A stretch of 64,000 bases of DNA. It comes from Actinomycetospora succinea (GTDB lineage Bacteria > Actinomycetota > Actinomycetes > Mycobacteriales > Pseudonocardiaceae). The number at the start of each line of letters is the position of its first letter. Positions within the stretch are counted from its first letter, which is position 1. The notes beneath the pieces are model-generated. The model was not told the DNA's origin and made no database searches. It was given only the letters and a program-made list of their open reading frames with translations. Shown here one piece after another: positions 1 through 8,041 of this stretch. The stretch covers positions 248,001-312,000 of the forward strand of contig NZ_SNYO01000003.1 in NCBI RefSeq assembly GCF_004363095.1, written 5' to 3'. Position numbers and translations under genes: made by a program.

Positions 1-2370
1 GACGACGACGGCTACTACAGCGCGATGGCGGCCAACGTGCCGTTCTCGGGCTACGTCGCGAACTACTACCAGCTCTACAACCAGGGCTTCACGCCGTTCA
101 CGTGGATGTACTACGCCCTCTCGGCGTGGCAGCAGCTCGTCGGCTTCGCCCCGGTGGTGCTGCGGCTGCCGTCGCTCGTGCTCGGGATCGTCTGCTGGGT
201 CCTGGTCCGCGCGTTCGTGGCCCGCGCGCTGCCGGCCGGGACCGGGCGCGGGCGGGCGGTGGCCCTGCACGCGGCGCTGGCGATCGGGTTCCTGGCCTGG
301 TGGCTGCCGTTCGACGCCGGCGTGCGGGCCGAGCCGGTGATCGCCACGGCCGTGGCCGCGAGCCTCCTGTCGATCGTGGTCGGGCTGGAGCGCGACCGGT
401 GGGCGCTGTTCGGGCTCGGGGTCGCCGTGGCCTCGTTCGGCGCCACCGCGGCCCCGACCGGCTTCGTGGCGCTCGCGCCCCTGCTGGCGTGCCTGCCGGC
501 CGTCTGGCGGCGCATGCGGGTCGGCGCGTCCGTGCCGCGCGCGCTCGGACGGCTGGTCGCGGTGGCCGGGCCCGGGGCCTTCGTCGGGCTCCTCGGGTTC
601 GCCGACGGCTCGTTCCGCGACTTCGTCCGCGGCCAGCAGATCTTCCTGGGGATGCAGGCCCAGGAGAGCTGGTACTCCGAGATCGCCCGCTGGATCTTCC
701 TGCTCGACGACAGCGGCGGCCCGATGGGCTCCTACGCCAAGCGCGTGCCGGTGCTCCTGGGCCTGCTCGCCCTGGCCTGCCTCGGGCTCCTGGCCGCCCA
801 CCTGCGCGGACGCGGGCGCCCGATGCCGTCGCGGGCCGCGCTGGCCGCCACGACGCTGCTGCTCGGGTTCGCCCTGCTCTGGCTCACGCCGAGCAAGTGG
901 ACCCACCACTTCGGCACCCTGGCCGGCGTCGGCGCCGTGGTCCTGGCGCTGGCGATGGTCGGCACGCCCGTCCTGCTGCGGGACCTCGATCGCGACCCCG
1001 GTCGGCCCGCGGTCCGGACCCCCGTCCTCGTCGGCGCCGGGCTGCTGCTGGCGGTGCTCGCGGGCCTCGGGTGGCACGGGCGCAACGCGTGGCCGTACTC
1101 GTGGCTGCTCGGGCTGCCCGACCCCGGCGAGCGCCCCGCGGTCTCGGTCGTGTCCTTCGACCAGCCGGCCTGGTGGATCCTCGGCGGGCTCGTGCTGGCC
1201 GCCGTCGCCGTGTGGGTCACGCGCCGCCGCGCCCCCGACTGGCGCCCGGTCGCCGGGGTCGCCGCGGTCGCCCTCACCGCGGCCGCCGTCCTGCTCGTCA
1301 CCACCACCTACCTCGTCGGCGGGTTCGCGCTGGCCACGGCGCGCACGATGGACACCTGGTCGCCGTGGGCCGACGCGGTCCGCGACCCCCTCGGCCGCGA
1401 CTGCGGGGCGACCGCGGCGATGCAGGTCCTCGACCCGGCGAGCGCGCGGCCGATGACCCCGGTGCCCGGACTGCCCTCCCCCGTTCCCGGCGGGTCCTCC
1501 GGCTTCGTCGACGGCGGCTGGTTCCCGACCAGCCCGCCGCCCGCCACCGCCTCCGACGTCGTCCGCGGCAGCTTCACCCCGCCGCCGGCCGGGCCCGCGT
1601 CGGCCGCCGGCAACGACGGGACGGTCGGCGCGTACGCGACGCCCTGGTACGCGATCCCGGACCGGCCCGACGCCGCGATGACGACCTCGATCTCGGGGCG
1701 GACCGGCGACGGCAACACGGTGCGCGTCGAGTACGCGCGGGCCGAGGGGGACCGGGTCGTGCCCGTCGCCACCCGCGACCTGGGGCTGGACCCCGGCGAC
1801 GAGGCCGTGGACTCACCGGTCTGGCGCGGCATCCTGCTCGAGGAGGGCAACGGCCCACCGCCCGGCGCCGACGTCATGCGGCTGGTCGCCGTCGACGCCT
1901 CCACCGCGCCCGGCGGCTGGGTCGCGTTCACCGACCCGACCGTGCAGCGGTGGAGCCCGCTGGCCGACCACCTCGTCCCCGGAGAGGCGTCGGCGGTGAG
2001 CTGGCAGTACGCCTTCCTCTTCCCGTGCCAGCGCAAGCCGGTGCAGGCCGACGGGCTCAACGAGCCCTCGACCGTCGGCGTGGTGTGGGGCGACCAGGAG
2101 CTCGCCTACCGCGGCGACGGGATCTGGCAGATCCGGCGCGGGGGCCTGTTCGCCCAGAGCCTGCGGGACTCCGAGGTGGTCGGACTGGTGACACGCCTGC
2201 GCGATGCACCGGACGCCGACCCCGGGATGGTGTATCGCTTGACCCCGTACGTCCCGTCGCGGCCGGACGCCTACCGGCTCGCGCAGGAGCGCGTCGTGGT
2301 CGCGGGGTGGTCGCCGGCGCCGAACACGACGATGTCGGTGCCGATCGACGACGGGGACACGACCGGCTGA
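1..2370 (+). CDS. Emb-type arabinosyltransferase, C-terminal part (5' end outside window)
   Basis: This is the C-terminal portion of an EmbA/B/C-family membrane arabinosyltransferase, a GT-C enzyme that uses decaprenyl-phospho-arabinose to build cell-wall arabinan. The frame is open from base 1 and begins exactly at the DDDGYYS motif, which lies at residues 312-318 of the complete paralog at 8042. About 310 N-terminal residues should therefore lie upstream, and the ATG at 25 is internal. Many hydrophobic segments fill roughly the first 440 residues shown. A long extracytoplasmic C-terminal region follows, with the PCQRKPVQ stretch shared by the paralog. The next gene starts 21 nt downstream and is probably co-transcribed. 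Acceptor specificity cannot be read from the sequence. Confidence 0.93.
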   Translation, partial: DDDGYYSAMAANVPFSGYVANYYQLYNQGFTPFTWMYYALSAWQQLVGFAPVVLRLPSLVLGIVCWVLVRAFVARALPAGTGRGRAVALHAALAIGFLAWWLPFDAGVRAEPVIATAVAASLLSIVVGLERDRWALFGLGVAVASFGATAAPTGFVALAPLLACLPAVWRRMRVGASVPRALGRLVAVAGPGAFVGLLGFADGSFRDFVRGQQIFLGMQAQESWYSEIARWIFLLDDSGGPMGSYAKRVPVLLGLLALACLGLLAAHLRGRGRPMPSRAALAATTLLLGFALLWLTPSKWTHHFGTLAGVGAVVLALAMVGTPVLLRDLDRDPGRPAVRTPVLVGAGLLLAVLAGLGWHGRNAWPYSWLLGLPDPGERPAVSVVSFDQPAWWILGGLVLAAVAVWVTRRRAPDWRPVAGVAAVALTAAAVLLVTTTYLVGGFALATARTMDTWSPWADAVRDPLGRDCGATAAMQVLDPASARPMTPVPGLPSPVPGGSSGFVDGGWFPTSPPPATASDVVRGSFTPPPAGPASAAGNDGTVGAYATPWYAIPDRPDAAMTTSISGRTGDGNTVRVEYARAEGDRVVPVATRDLGLDPGDEAVDSPVWRGILLEEGNGPPPGADVMRLVAVDASTAPGGWVAFTDPTVQRWSPLADHLVPGEASAVSWQYAFLFPCQRKPVQADGLNEPSTVGVVWGDQELAYRGDGIWQIRRGGLFAQSLRDSEVVGLVTRLRDAPDADPGMVYRLTPYVPSRPDAYRLAQERVVVAGWSPAPNTTMSVPIDDGDTTG

Positions 2371-2391
2371 GCGACCGGAAGGGGGGAGGCG

Positions 2392-3855
2392 ATGGCCGGG
2401 GCGACGGTGCCGGTGCGCCCGGTGCCGGTCGGTGACCTCCCCCGCCCGTCCGCGCCGCGACGACGCCAGTGGGTCGACGCCGCCGTCGCGGGCGGGCTGT
2501 ACCTCGCGGCCGCCGCCTGGTTCATGTGGCTCGCCGCAGCGGCCTCCGCCCAGGGCGTCATCACCGGCGAGGAGGCCTCGGTCGCGCACCGGGACGCGAT
2601 GGCGATCGCCATGGGGTGGCAGCCGTCGGTCTGGTCGACCAATGTCGCCGGTCAGCTCTTCTACTGGGCCGCGGGCCTCCTGACGCCTGAGTACGGGCTG
2701 CTCTCGCCCCGCCCGGCGAAGGCCGTCGCCACGGCGCTCCTCGTGCCGCTGGTGTTCCTCGTGATGCGCCGCCGCCTCGGGGCCACGCGATCCGGGTCGG
2801 CGGTCGCGGCCGTGGCGGTCGGCGTCCTGCCCGGGGTGTCGATGCTCGCCTGGCTGGCCATCGAGACCCCGCTCGACACGGTCGTCGGCGTCGCCGCGGT
2901 CTACGTCCTCACCTCACGGCGCCCCTGGTGGCCGCTCGGCCTGGTCCTCGCCGGGCTGTCGGTGTCGGCCTACACCGCGGGGCTCGCGTGGGCCGCGGCC
3001 GCCGCGGTCATCGCGCTCGCGCGGGTCCGGGGGCCCCGCGACGGGGCGCTCGTGCTCGCGGGGGTCGTCGGCGGCGTGGCCGTCGTCGTCTGGCCGCTCG
3101 TGTGGTGGAACAACGGCGGCGTCGTGGTGACGGGCGGCGGGCGCGCCGGCCCCGACCCGGGCGCCGCCGGCACCCACCTCGCCGAGCTCGTCCGCTACCT
3201 CGCGGTCGACGGGGGCAGCTACTACTACTTCTCCGACCTCCCGATGCTCGGCGCCTCCTGGCTGGCGGCCGTCCTCGTGCTGACGCTGCTCGTGGCCGTC
3301 GTCGCCCGGCTGCGCGAGCTCGCGCCCTGGCTGCTCGTCGGTCTCGCCGCCGTCGCGCTCTACACGGTGTCCTCCGGGGTGCCGGGCTCGCGGCGCGTCG
3401 TCGCGCTCGTCGTCGTCCTCGCGCTCGGCCTGGGCGTGACGACCGACGTGCTCGTCCGTGCGGTGCGCGAGCACGGCGCCGGGCGCCTCGGCGCGGCGGC
3501 AGGCGCGGTCGTCACGGTCCTGGCGACGCTGCTGGTCGCCGTGCCGTCGGTCGACCACACCCTCGACTGGAGGCGCGACACGGTCGCCGGCGTACCGGCG
3601 CTGCCACGGGACTGGCCGTTCCCCACCGATCCCGGCGCCACCCAGCAGCAGACCCTCGACCGGCTCGACCGTGACCTGCGCCAGGGCCTGCTCACGCCCC
3701 GCCAGGTTGGTGACGGCTGGGGCGGGACCCGCGTGCTCGCCCTGCTCTTTCTGCTCGCCGAGCGCAACGGCCGCCGGCCGGCGCTCGGGCCGGACGACGT
3801 CGTCGGGTACTACTGGCGTGGCGAGGGTGAGTGCGGCGAGCTCGGGGACTGCTGA
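2392..3855 (+). CDS. Polytopic membrane protein, GT-C glycosyltransferase-like
   Basis: A 487-residue protein with about 10-11 hydrophobic segments. Its N-terminal loop carries the acidic motif TGEEAS just after the first membrane segment (about residues 60-65), which is where GT-C transferases using polyprenyl-phosphate sugars place catalytic acidic residues. The C-terminal ~90 residues are soluble. A strong GGGGGGAGG stretch ends 2 nt before the ATG and supports the start. It follows the Emb gene by 21 nt, so a role in sugar transfer to cell-wall or lipid acceptors is likely. The family assignment rests on topology and motif position only; the donor and acceptor are unknown. Confidence 0.6.
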   Translation: MAGATVPVRPVPVGDLPRPSAPRRRQWVDAAVAGGLYLAAAAWFMWLAAAASAQGVITGEEASVAHRDAMAIAMGWQPSVWSTNVAGQLFYWAAGLLTPEYGLLSPRPAKAVATALLVPLVFLVMRRRLGATRSGSAVAAVAVGVLPGVSMLAWLAIETPLDTVVGVAAVYVLTSRRPWWPLGLVLAGLSVSAYTAGLAWAAAAAVIALARVRGPRDGALVLAGVVGGVAVVVWPLVWWNNGGVVVTGGGRAGPDPGAAGTHLAELVRYLAVDGGSYYYFSDLPMLGASWLAAVLVLTLLVAVVARLRELAPWLLVGLAAVALYTVSSGVPGSRRVVALVVVLALGLGVTTDVLVRAVREHGAGRLGAAAGAVVTVLATLLVAVPSVDHTLDWRRDTVAGVPALPRDWPFPTDPGATQQQTLDRLDRDLRQGLLTPRQVGDGWGGTRVLALLFLLAERNGRRPALGPDDVVGYYWRGEGECGELGDC

Positions 3856-3861
3856 ACCTGC

Positions 3862-4557
3862 TCAGGGTCTGCGCAGCACGAACACCGAGGACTCGCCGCT
3901 GCCCGGGCGCAGGAAGAGCCGGCCGCTGAGGAACTGCGCCAGGCACGGCCCCGCGCGCAGGCCGGCGTCGACGAGCTTCGGCAGCTTCGAGTACGGCACG
4001 TCCCACAGGCCGTCGGTGCCCTCGCGCTCCACGACGAAGCCGTGGTCGACGAGGAACGCGCGCCACTCGGCGTGGGTCTTGAGGTTGATGTGGGTCGGGT
4101 CCTCGAAGCCCATCCACGCATCGCCGGCCAGGCGACGGCCCTTGCCCGCGGGGTCGGGCATGACGACGAGCGCGTGCCCGCCGGGCCGCAGGATGCGCAG
4201 CCACGTCGCCAGGACCTGCTCCGCCGTCGCGTCGTCGAGGTGCTCGAGGACGTGGATGGCGGTCAGGGCCCCGAACGCGGCGTCGCCGAGCTCGGCGGTG
4301 TCGGTGGTGATCTGCGCGCCGGGGGCGTTGGCCCGGGCCGTGCGCGCCGAGTACTCGGAGATCTCGAAGCCGGCGGCGGGGCCGAGCGCGGAGAGCCTGC
4401 GCACCAGATGCCCCGTGCCGCAGCCGAAGTCGAGGTACGGGCCGCCCGCGGCGTAGCGGCCGACGAGCCGGGTGAACCAGCGCAGGGCCGGACGGTCGTC
4501 CGCCTGCCCGTTCGCCTGGTAGTAGGCCTCGTCGTACTCCGTGCTCTCGCTGCTCAC
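3862..4557 (-). CDS. Class I SAM-dependent methyltransferase
   Basis: A 231-residue cytoplasmic methyltransferase. Motif I is LDFGCGTGHL, and a later AIHVLEHLDD stretch fits motif II/III of the Methyltransf_11/23 type. The conserved post-motif RILRPGGHALVVMPDP completes the Rossmann fold. The start is a GTG whose codon overlaps the stop of the upstream flippase gene (GTGA), which implies translational coupling. Together with that flippase it looks like part of a surface-glycan module, so a sugar or lipid-linked glycan is a reasonable substrate guess. It converges on the GT-C-like gene with only 6 nt between the stops. Confidence 0.85.
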   Translation of the reverse strand: MSSESTEYDEAYYQANGQADDRPALRWFTRLVGRYAAGGPYLDFGCGTGHLVRRLSALGPAAGFEISEYSARTARANAPGAQITTDTAELGDAAFGALTAIHVLEHLDDATAEQVLATWLRILRPGGHALVVMPDPAGKGRRLAGDAWMGFEDPTHINLKTHAEWRAFLVDHGFVVEREGTDGLWDVPYSKLPKLVDAGLRAGPCLAQFLSGRLFLRPGSGESSVFVLRRP

Positions 4558-5846
4558 GTCTCGCTCCCGCTCGCTGGTCGGCGGCGCGACGCCGCCAGGA
4601 TGAGGCCGCTGACCACGGCACCGACGGCGCTGCCCACGGCGAAGCCGATCTCCCCGGAGAGGATCGCGCCGGGCACCACCCAGAACGTCACGCCGGCCGC
4701 GGCGAGCGCCGCGATCCAGCTGATCGCCACGTCGCGGTGGCGGCCGCGGGCCACGTGGACCTGCGTGAGGACGACCAGACCCACGTGCGCGAGGACCCCG
4801 ACCACGATGAGCGCGAGGTCCACCCCGCCGATCGCGTAGTCCGCGCCGAAGATCAGCGAGACGACCCACGGGCCGATCCACCAGGCGAGCGGGGCGCCCA
4901 CCGCGGCGACGGCCACGAGGACCACCGCGAACTTGACCAGGATGACCAGCACCTCGCGGCGCCGGCCGTTGCCGATGAGCCGGGTCAGCGTGGGCACGAC
5001 CGCGGACTGCAGCGGCACCACCATGCTCAGGGGCGCGCGGGCGAGGGTGAACGCGGCGACGAACACGCCGGCGGCGGCGGTCTCGCCGCCGTCCGCGGCC
5101 TGGGCCACGACGAGCACCGGCAGCCCGTTGAGCAGCAGCTGCGCGCACGCCGAGCCGACGAGCAGCGGCATCATGTCGCGCACGAGGCCGCGCGCCGAGG
5201 GCGACGGGCCGCGCCACTCCGAGGGCGGGCGCGCCCAGGCGATCGCCCGCTTCCAGGCGCCGGGCAGCTGCGGGACGTGCGAGAGCGCGATCGCGAGCAC
5301 CAGGGCCCAGCAGAACGCGGCGGCGTTCGCCCCACCGACGAAGAACAGGACGACCGCGAGCCCGAGCCGCACGCCGGAGTCGAGCACCATCACCGCGGCG
5401 TGCCGCACGAGGCGGTCGGTGCCGATCAGGGTGCCGCGGACGAGGAACTGCCCGGCCGACACGACCGTCAGGGCGACCAGCGCCAGGAGCACCGACGTGT
5501 GGTCGTCGAGCGCGCGGTAGAGGATCGGCAGCGCGCCGCCGAGGACGAGCAGCGCGATCACCGTCAGCACGCCGGCCGCGCCGGTGGCGGCCCGCAGGAG
5601 GGCGCGCCGGTCGCCGGGGATCGGCAGGCGCCGGGCCAGCTCCTGCTCGAGCGGCAGGAAGGCGCCGAACCCGAGGACGAGCGCGAGCGCCCAGAACGAG
5701 CCGAAGGTCGCGTACTCGATCGGCTCGAGCGCGCGCGCGACGACGGCCAGGTAGACGTTGACGACGATGCCGGAGATCAGCACGCCGAGGCTGGCCGCGC
5801 CGACCAGCCTCCTGGCTCCGACCCGGCCGGGCGCCTGGTCGCTCAC
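4554..5846 (-). CDS. Wzx/MATE-like polysaccharide flippase (MOP superfamily)
   Basis: A 430-residue integral membrane protein with 12 or more hydrophobic segments arranged as in the oligosaccharidyl-lipid flippases of the MOP superfamily (polysaccharide biosynthesis protein). Such proteins move lipid-linked sugars across the membrane. The chosen start is the GTG at 5846 (VSDQAPGR), which places the first membrane segment about 12 residues in. The reading frame stays open upstream, but that part looks non-coding and overlaps the aconitase gene. Its stop overlaps the methyltransferase start by 4 nt, so the two form an operon. The substrate is unknown; the surrounding arabinan and rhamnose genes suggest an envelope glycan. 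Confidence 0.8.
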   Translation of the reverse strand: MSDQAPGRVGARRLVGAASLGVLISGIVVNVYLAVVARALEPIEYATFGSFWALALVLGFGAFLPLEQELARRLPIPGDRRALLRAATGAAGVLTVIALLVLGGALPILYRALDDHTSVLLALVALTVVSAGQFLVRGTLIGTDRLVRHAAVMVLDSGVRLGLAVVLFFVGGANAAAFCWALVLAIALSHVPQLPGAWKRAIAWARPPSEWRGPSPSARGLVRDMMPLLVGSACAQLLLNGLPVLVVAQAADGGETAAAGVFVAAFTLARAPLSMVVPLQSAVVPTLTRLIGNGRRREVLVILVKFAVVLVAVAAVGAPLAWWIGPWVVSLIFGADYAIGGVDLALIVVGVLAHVGLVVLTQVHVARGRHRDVAISWIAALAAAGVTFWVVPGAILSGEIGFAVGSAVGAVVSGLILAASRRRPASGSET

Positions 5847-5953
5847 GGCGAGCGACTCCTCACTCGGTGCTGAAGCGATTCGTCCACGGTATCCGGCCGT
5901 GGACGACGTGCCCCGCACGGGGACCGGGACACGCGCGGACGTCGCCCCGAGCG

Positions 5954-7900
5954 CTACGTCTGCTCGGCCAGCTGCCGGATCAGCCCGCCGTCGAGGACCA
6001 TGCGTACCTGACGCTCCGAGAGCCGGTGGCGGAAGGTGAACTCGGTCCCGTCGACGGTGCCGACGACCTCGTCGCCGCCGGTGAGCTGGTCGTGCAGGCC
6101 GGAGAACGACAGCGTCGAGCCCTGCGGCACCGCGTCGCGGTCCTTCTCGCCGGTGAACTCGAGGGCGAGGATCCCGAAGTTCGCCAGGTTCTGCCAGTGG
6201 ATGCGGGCGAACGACTCCGCCACGACGACGCGCAGGCCCAGGTAGCGCGGACAGATCGCCGCGTGCTCCCGGGACGAGCCCTGGCCGTAGTTGGCGCCGC
6301 CGACGATCGCGTGTCCCGTCTCGCGGATCTCCTCGGCGTTCGCCGGGTAGTCGGGGTCGATCCGCGTGAACGCGAAGCGGGCCAGCGCCGGGATGTTCGA
6401 GCGGAAGGGCAGCGCCTCGGCGCCGGCGGGCGAGATGTCGTCGGTGGAGATGTCGTCCCCGACCGCGAGCAGGACCGGGACCTCGAACGCGTCCGGGAAC
6501 GGGTCGAGCTCCGGCAGCCCGGAGATGTTCGGGCCCTTGACCAGCTCCTCCTGCTGCGCGTCCTCGACCGGGGGCGGCTCCTCGATCATGTCCGGGATCA
6601 CCGTGGGTTCGGGCAGGTCGAGGTCGCCCCACGTGAGGCCGAGCTCGTCGGCGAGCGTCCGCGGGTCGGTGATCTCACCGCGCAGCGCGCTCGCAGCCGC
6701 CGTCTCGGGGGAGCACAGCCAGACGCGGTCGTCCTTGCCGCCGCCGGAGCGCCCCGGGAAGTTGCGGGGCATGGTCCGCAGCGAGTTGGTGCCCGGGGCG
6801 GGCGCCTGCCCCATCCCGATGCAGCCGAGGCACCCCGACTGGTGCAGGCGGGCGCCGGCGGCGATGAGCGAGGTCGTGCCGCCCCAGCGGGTGAGGTCGG
6901 CGAGGATCGGCCGCGAGGTCGGGTTGATGTCGAAGCTCACGCCCGGGTGGGTCTGCCGGCCGTCGACCATGCGGGCGGCGATCGCGAAGTCGCGCAGGCC
7001 CGGGTTGGCCGACGACCCGATGACCACCTGGCCGACCGGGGTGCCGGCGACCTCGCGGACCGGGACCACGTCGGCGGGCGAGCCCGGCTGGGCGATGAGG
7101 GGCTCGAGCTCCGAGAGCTCGATGTGCTCGGTGACGTCGTACTCGGCGCCGTCCTCGGCGAGCAGCTCCGTGTAGTCGTCCTCGCGGCCCTCGCCGGTGA
7201 GGAACCGGCGGACCTCGTCGTCGGCGGGGAACACCGTCGTCGTCGCGCCGAGCTCCGCGCCCATGTTCGCGATGACGTGCCGGTCCATCGCGGTCAGGCC
7301 CGCGAGACCCGGCCCGTGGTACTCGATGATCCGGTTGGTGCCGCCCTTCGTGCCGTGGCGGCGCAGCATCTCGAGGATCACGTCCTTGGCCGAGCACCAC
7401 GGCGGCAGCTCGCCGGTCAGCTCGACGCCCCAGACCTCGGGCATCCGGATGCTCAGCGGCTGCCCCGCGATGGCCATGGCCACCTCGAGCCCGCCGACGC
7501 CGATCGCGAGCATGCCCAGCGACCCGCAGGCCGGGGTGTGCGAGTCCGACCCGATCATCGTCTTCCCGGGCGCCCCGAAGCGCTGCATGTGCGTGGGGTG
7601 CGAGACGCCGTTGCCGGGCTGCGAGTACCAGAGCCCGAACCGGCGCGACGCCGACCGCAGGTAGGCATGGTCCTCGGCGTTCTTCTCGTCGGCCTGCAGG
7701 AGGTTGTGGTCGACGTACTGCACCGACACCTCGGTCTGCACGCGCTCGAGCCCGAGCGCCTCGAGCTCCTGCATGACGAGCGTGCCCGTGGCGTCCTGGG
7801 TCAGCGTCTGGTCGATGCGCAGGGCGATCTCCTCGCCCGGCGTCATCTCCCCGTCGACCAGGTGCGACGCGATGAGCTGGTGCGCGACGCCGTGCGGCAT
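5954..7900 (-). CDS. Aconitate hydratase, short (~650-residue) type
   Basis: A 648-residue aconitase-family hydro-lyase that would interconvert citrate and isocitrate in the TCA cycle. The N-terminal three-quarters has SDSHTPACG (about residues 118-126) and GCLGCIG with Cys357 and Cys360. The C-terminal swivel domain has YGQGSSREHAA. The length matches the compact LeuC-LeuD-like aconitases rather than the ~900-residue AcnA. The first cluster ligand, normally Cys in an SCTN motif, appears to be Ser297 (SSAN, residues 296-299). The ATG is preceded by GGAGGACC. The gene is divergent from the Emb gene at 8042 across 141 nt. Homoaconitase or a related activity is possible. Confidence 0.85.
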   Translation of the reverse strand: MPHGVAHQLIASHLVDGEMTPGEEIALRIDQTLTQDATGTLVMQELEALGLERVQTEVSVQYVDHNLLQADEKNAEDHAYLRSASRRFGLWYSQPGNGVSHPTHMQRFGAPGKTMIGSDSHTPACGSLGMLAIGVGGLEVAMAIAGQPLSIRMPEVWGVELTGELPPWCSAKDVILEMLRRHGTKGGTNRIIEYHGPGLAGLTAMDRHVIANMGAELGATTTVFPADDEVRRFLTGEGREDDYTELLAEDGAEYDVTEHIELSELEPLIAQPGSPADVVPVREVAGTPVGQVVIGSSANPGLRDFAIAARMVDGRQTHPGVSFDINPTSRPILADLTRWGGTTSLIAAGARLHQSGCLGCIGMGQAPAPGTNSLRTMPRNFPGRSGGGKDDRVWLCSPETAAASALRGEITDPRTLADELGLTWGDLDLPEPTVIPDMIEEPPPVEDAQQEELVKGPNISGLPELDPFPDAFEVPVLLAVGDDISTDDISPAGAEALPFRSNIPALARFAFTRIDPDYPANAEEIRETGHAIVGGANYGQGSSREHAAICPRYLGLRVVVAESFARIHWQNLANFGILALEFTGEKDRDAVPQGSTLSFSGLHDQLTGGDEVVGTVDGTEFTFRHRLSERQVRMVLDGGLIRQLAEQT

Positions 7901-7996
7901 TGGGTCCTCCCCGAGTTGCGTGACTCACGGTTACCCGATTCGGAGCACAACGCAGTCCCCCGGCGATGCGTCCACGAGGACGGAAGGACCGGCAAC

Positions 7997-8002
7997 TAGG
8001 GT
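7997..8002 (+). promoter_or_regulatory. Putative -10 element for the 8042 Emb gene
   Basis: TAGGGT fits the actinobacterial TANNNT -10 pattern and lies about 40 nt before the TTG start, giving a leader of roughly 33 nt. No convincing -35 element was found. It sits in the 141-nt divergent region shared with the aconitase gene. Confidence 0.4.
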
Positions 8003-8041
8003 TCCGGTCGCGCGGCACCGATCGAGGGGACGAACGGACGG

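Noticed and set aside
4554-6632. Flippase as a 692-residue fusion with an N-terminal extension
   Set aside because: The extra part overlaps the aconitase gene on the same strand and is Arg/Gly/Ala nonsense; the GTG at 5846 gives a normal flippase.
5867-7999. Long open frame antisense to the aconitase gene
   Set aside because: Typical high-GC shadow frame: Arg/Asp/Val-rich with no domains, opposite a clear aconitase.
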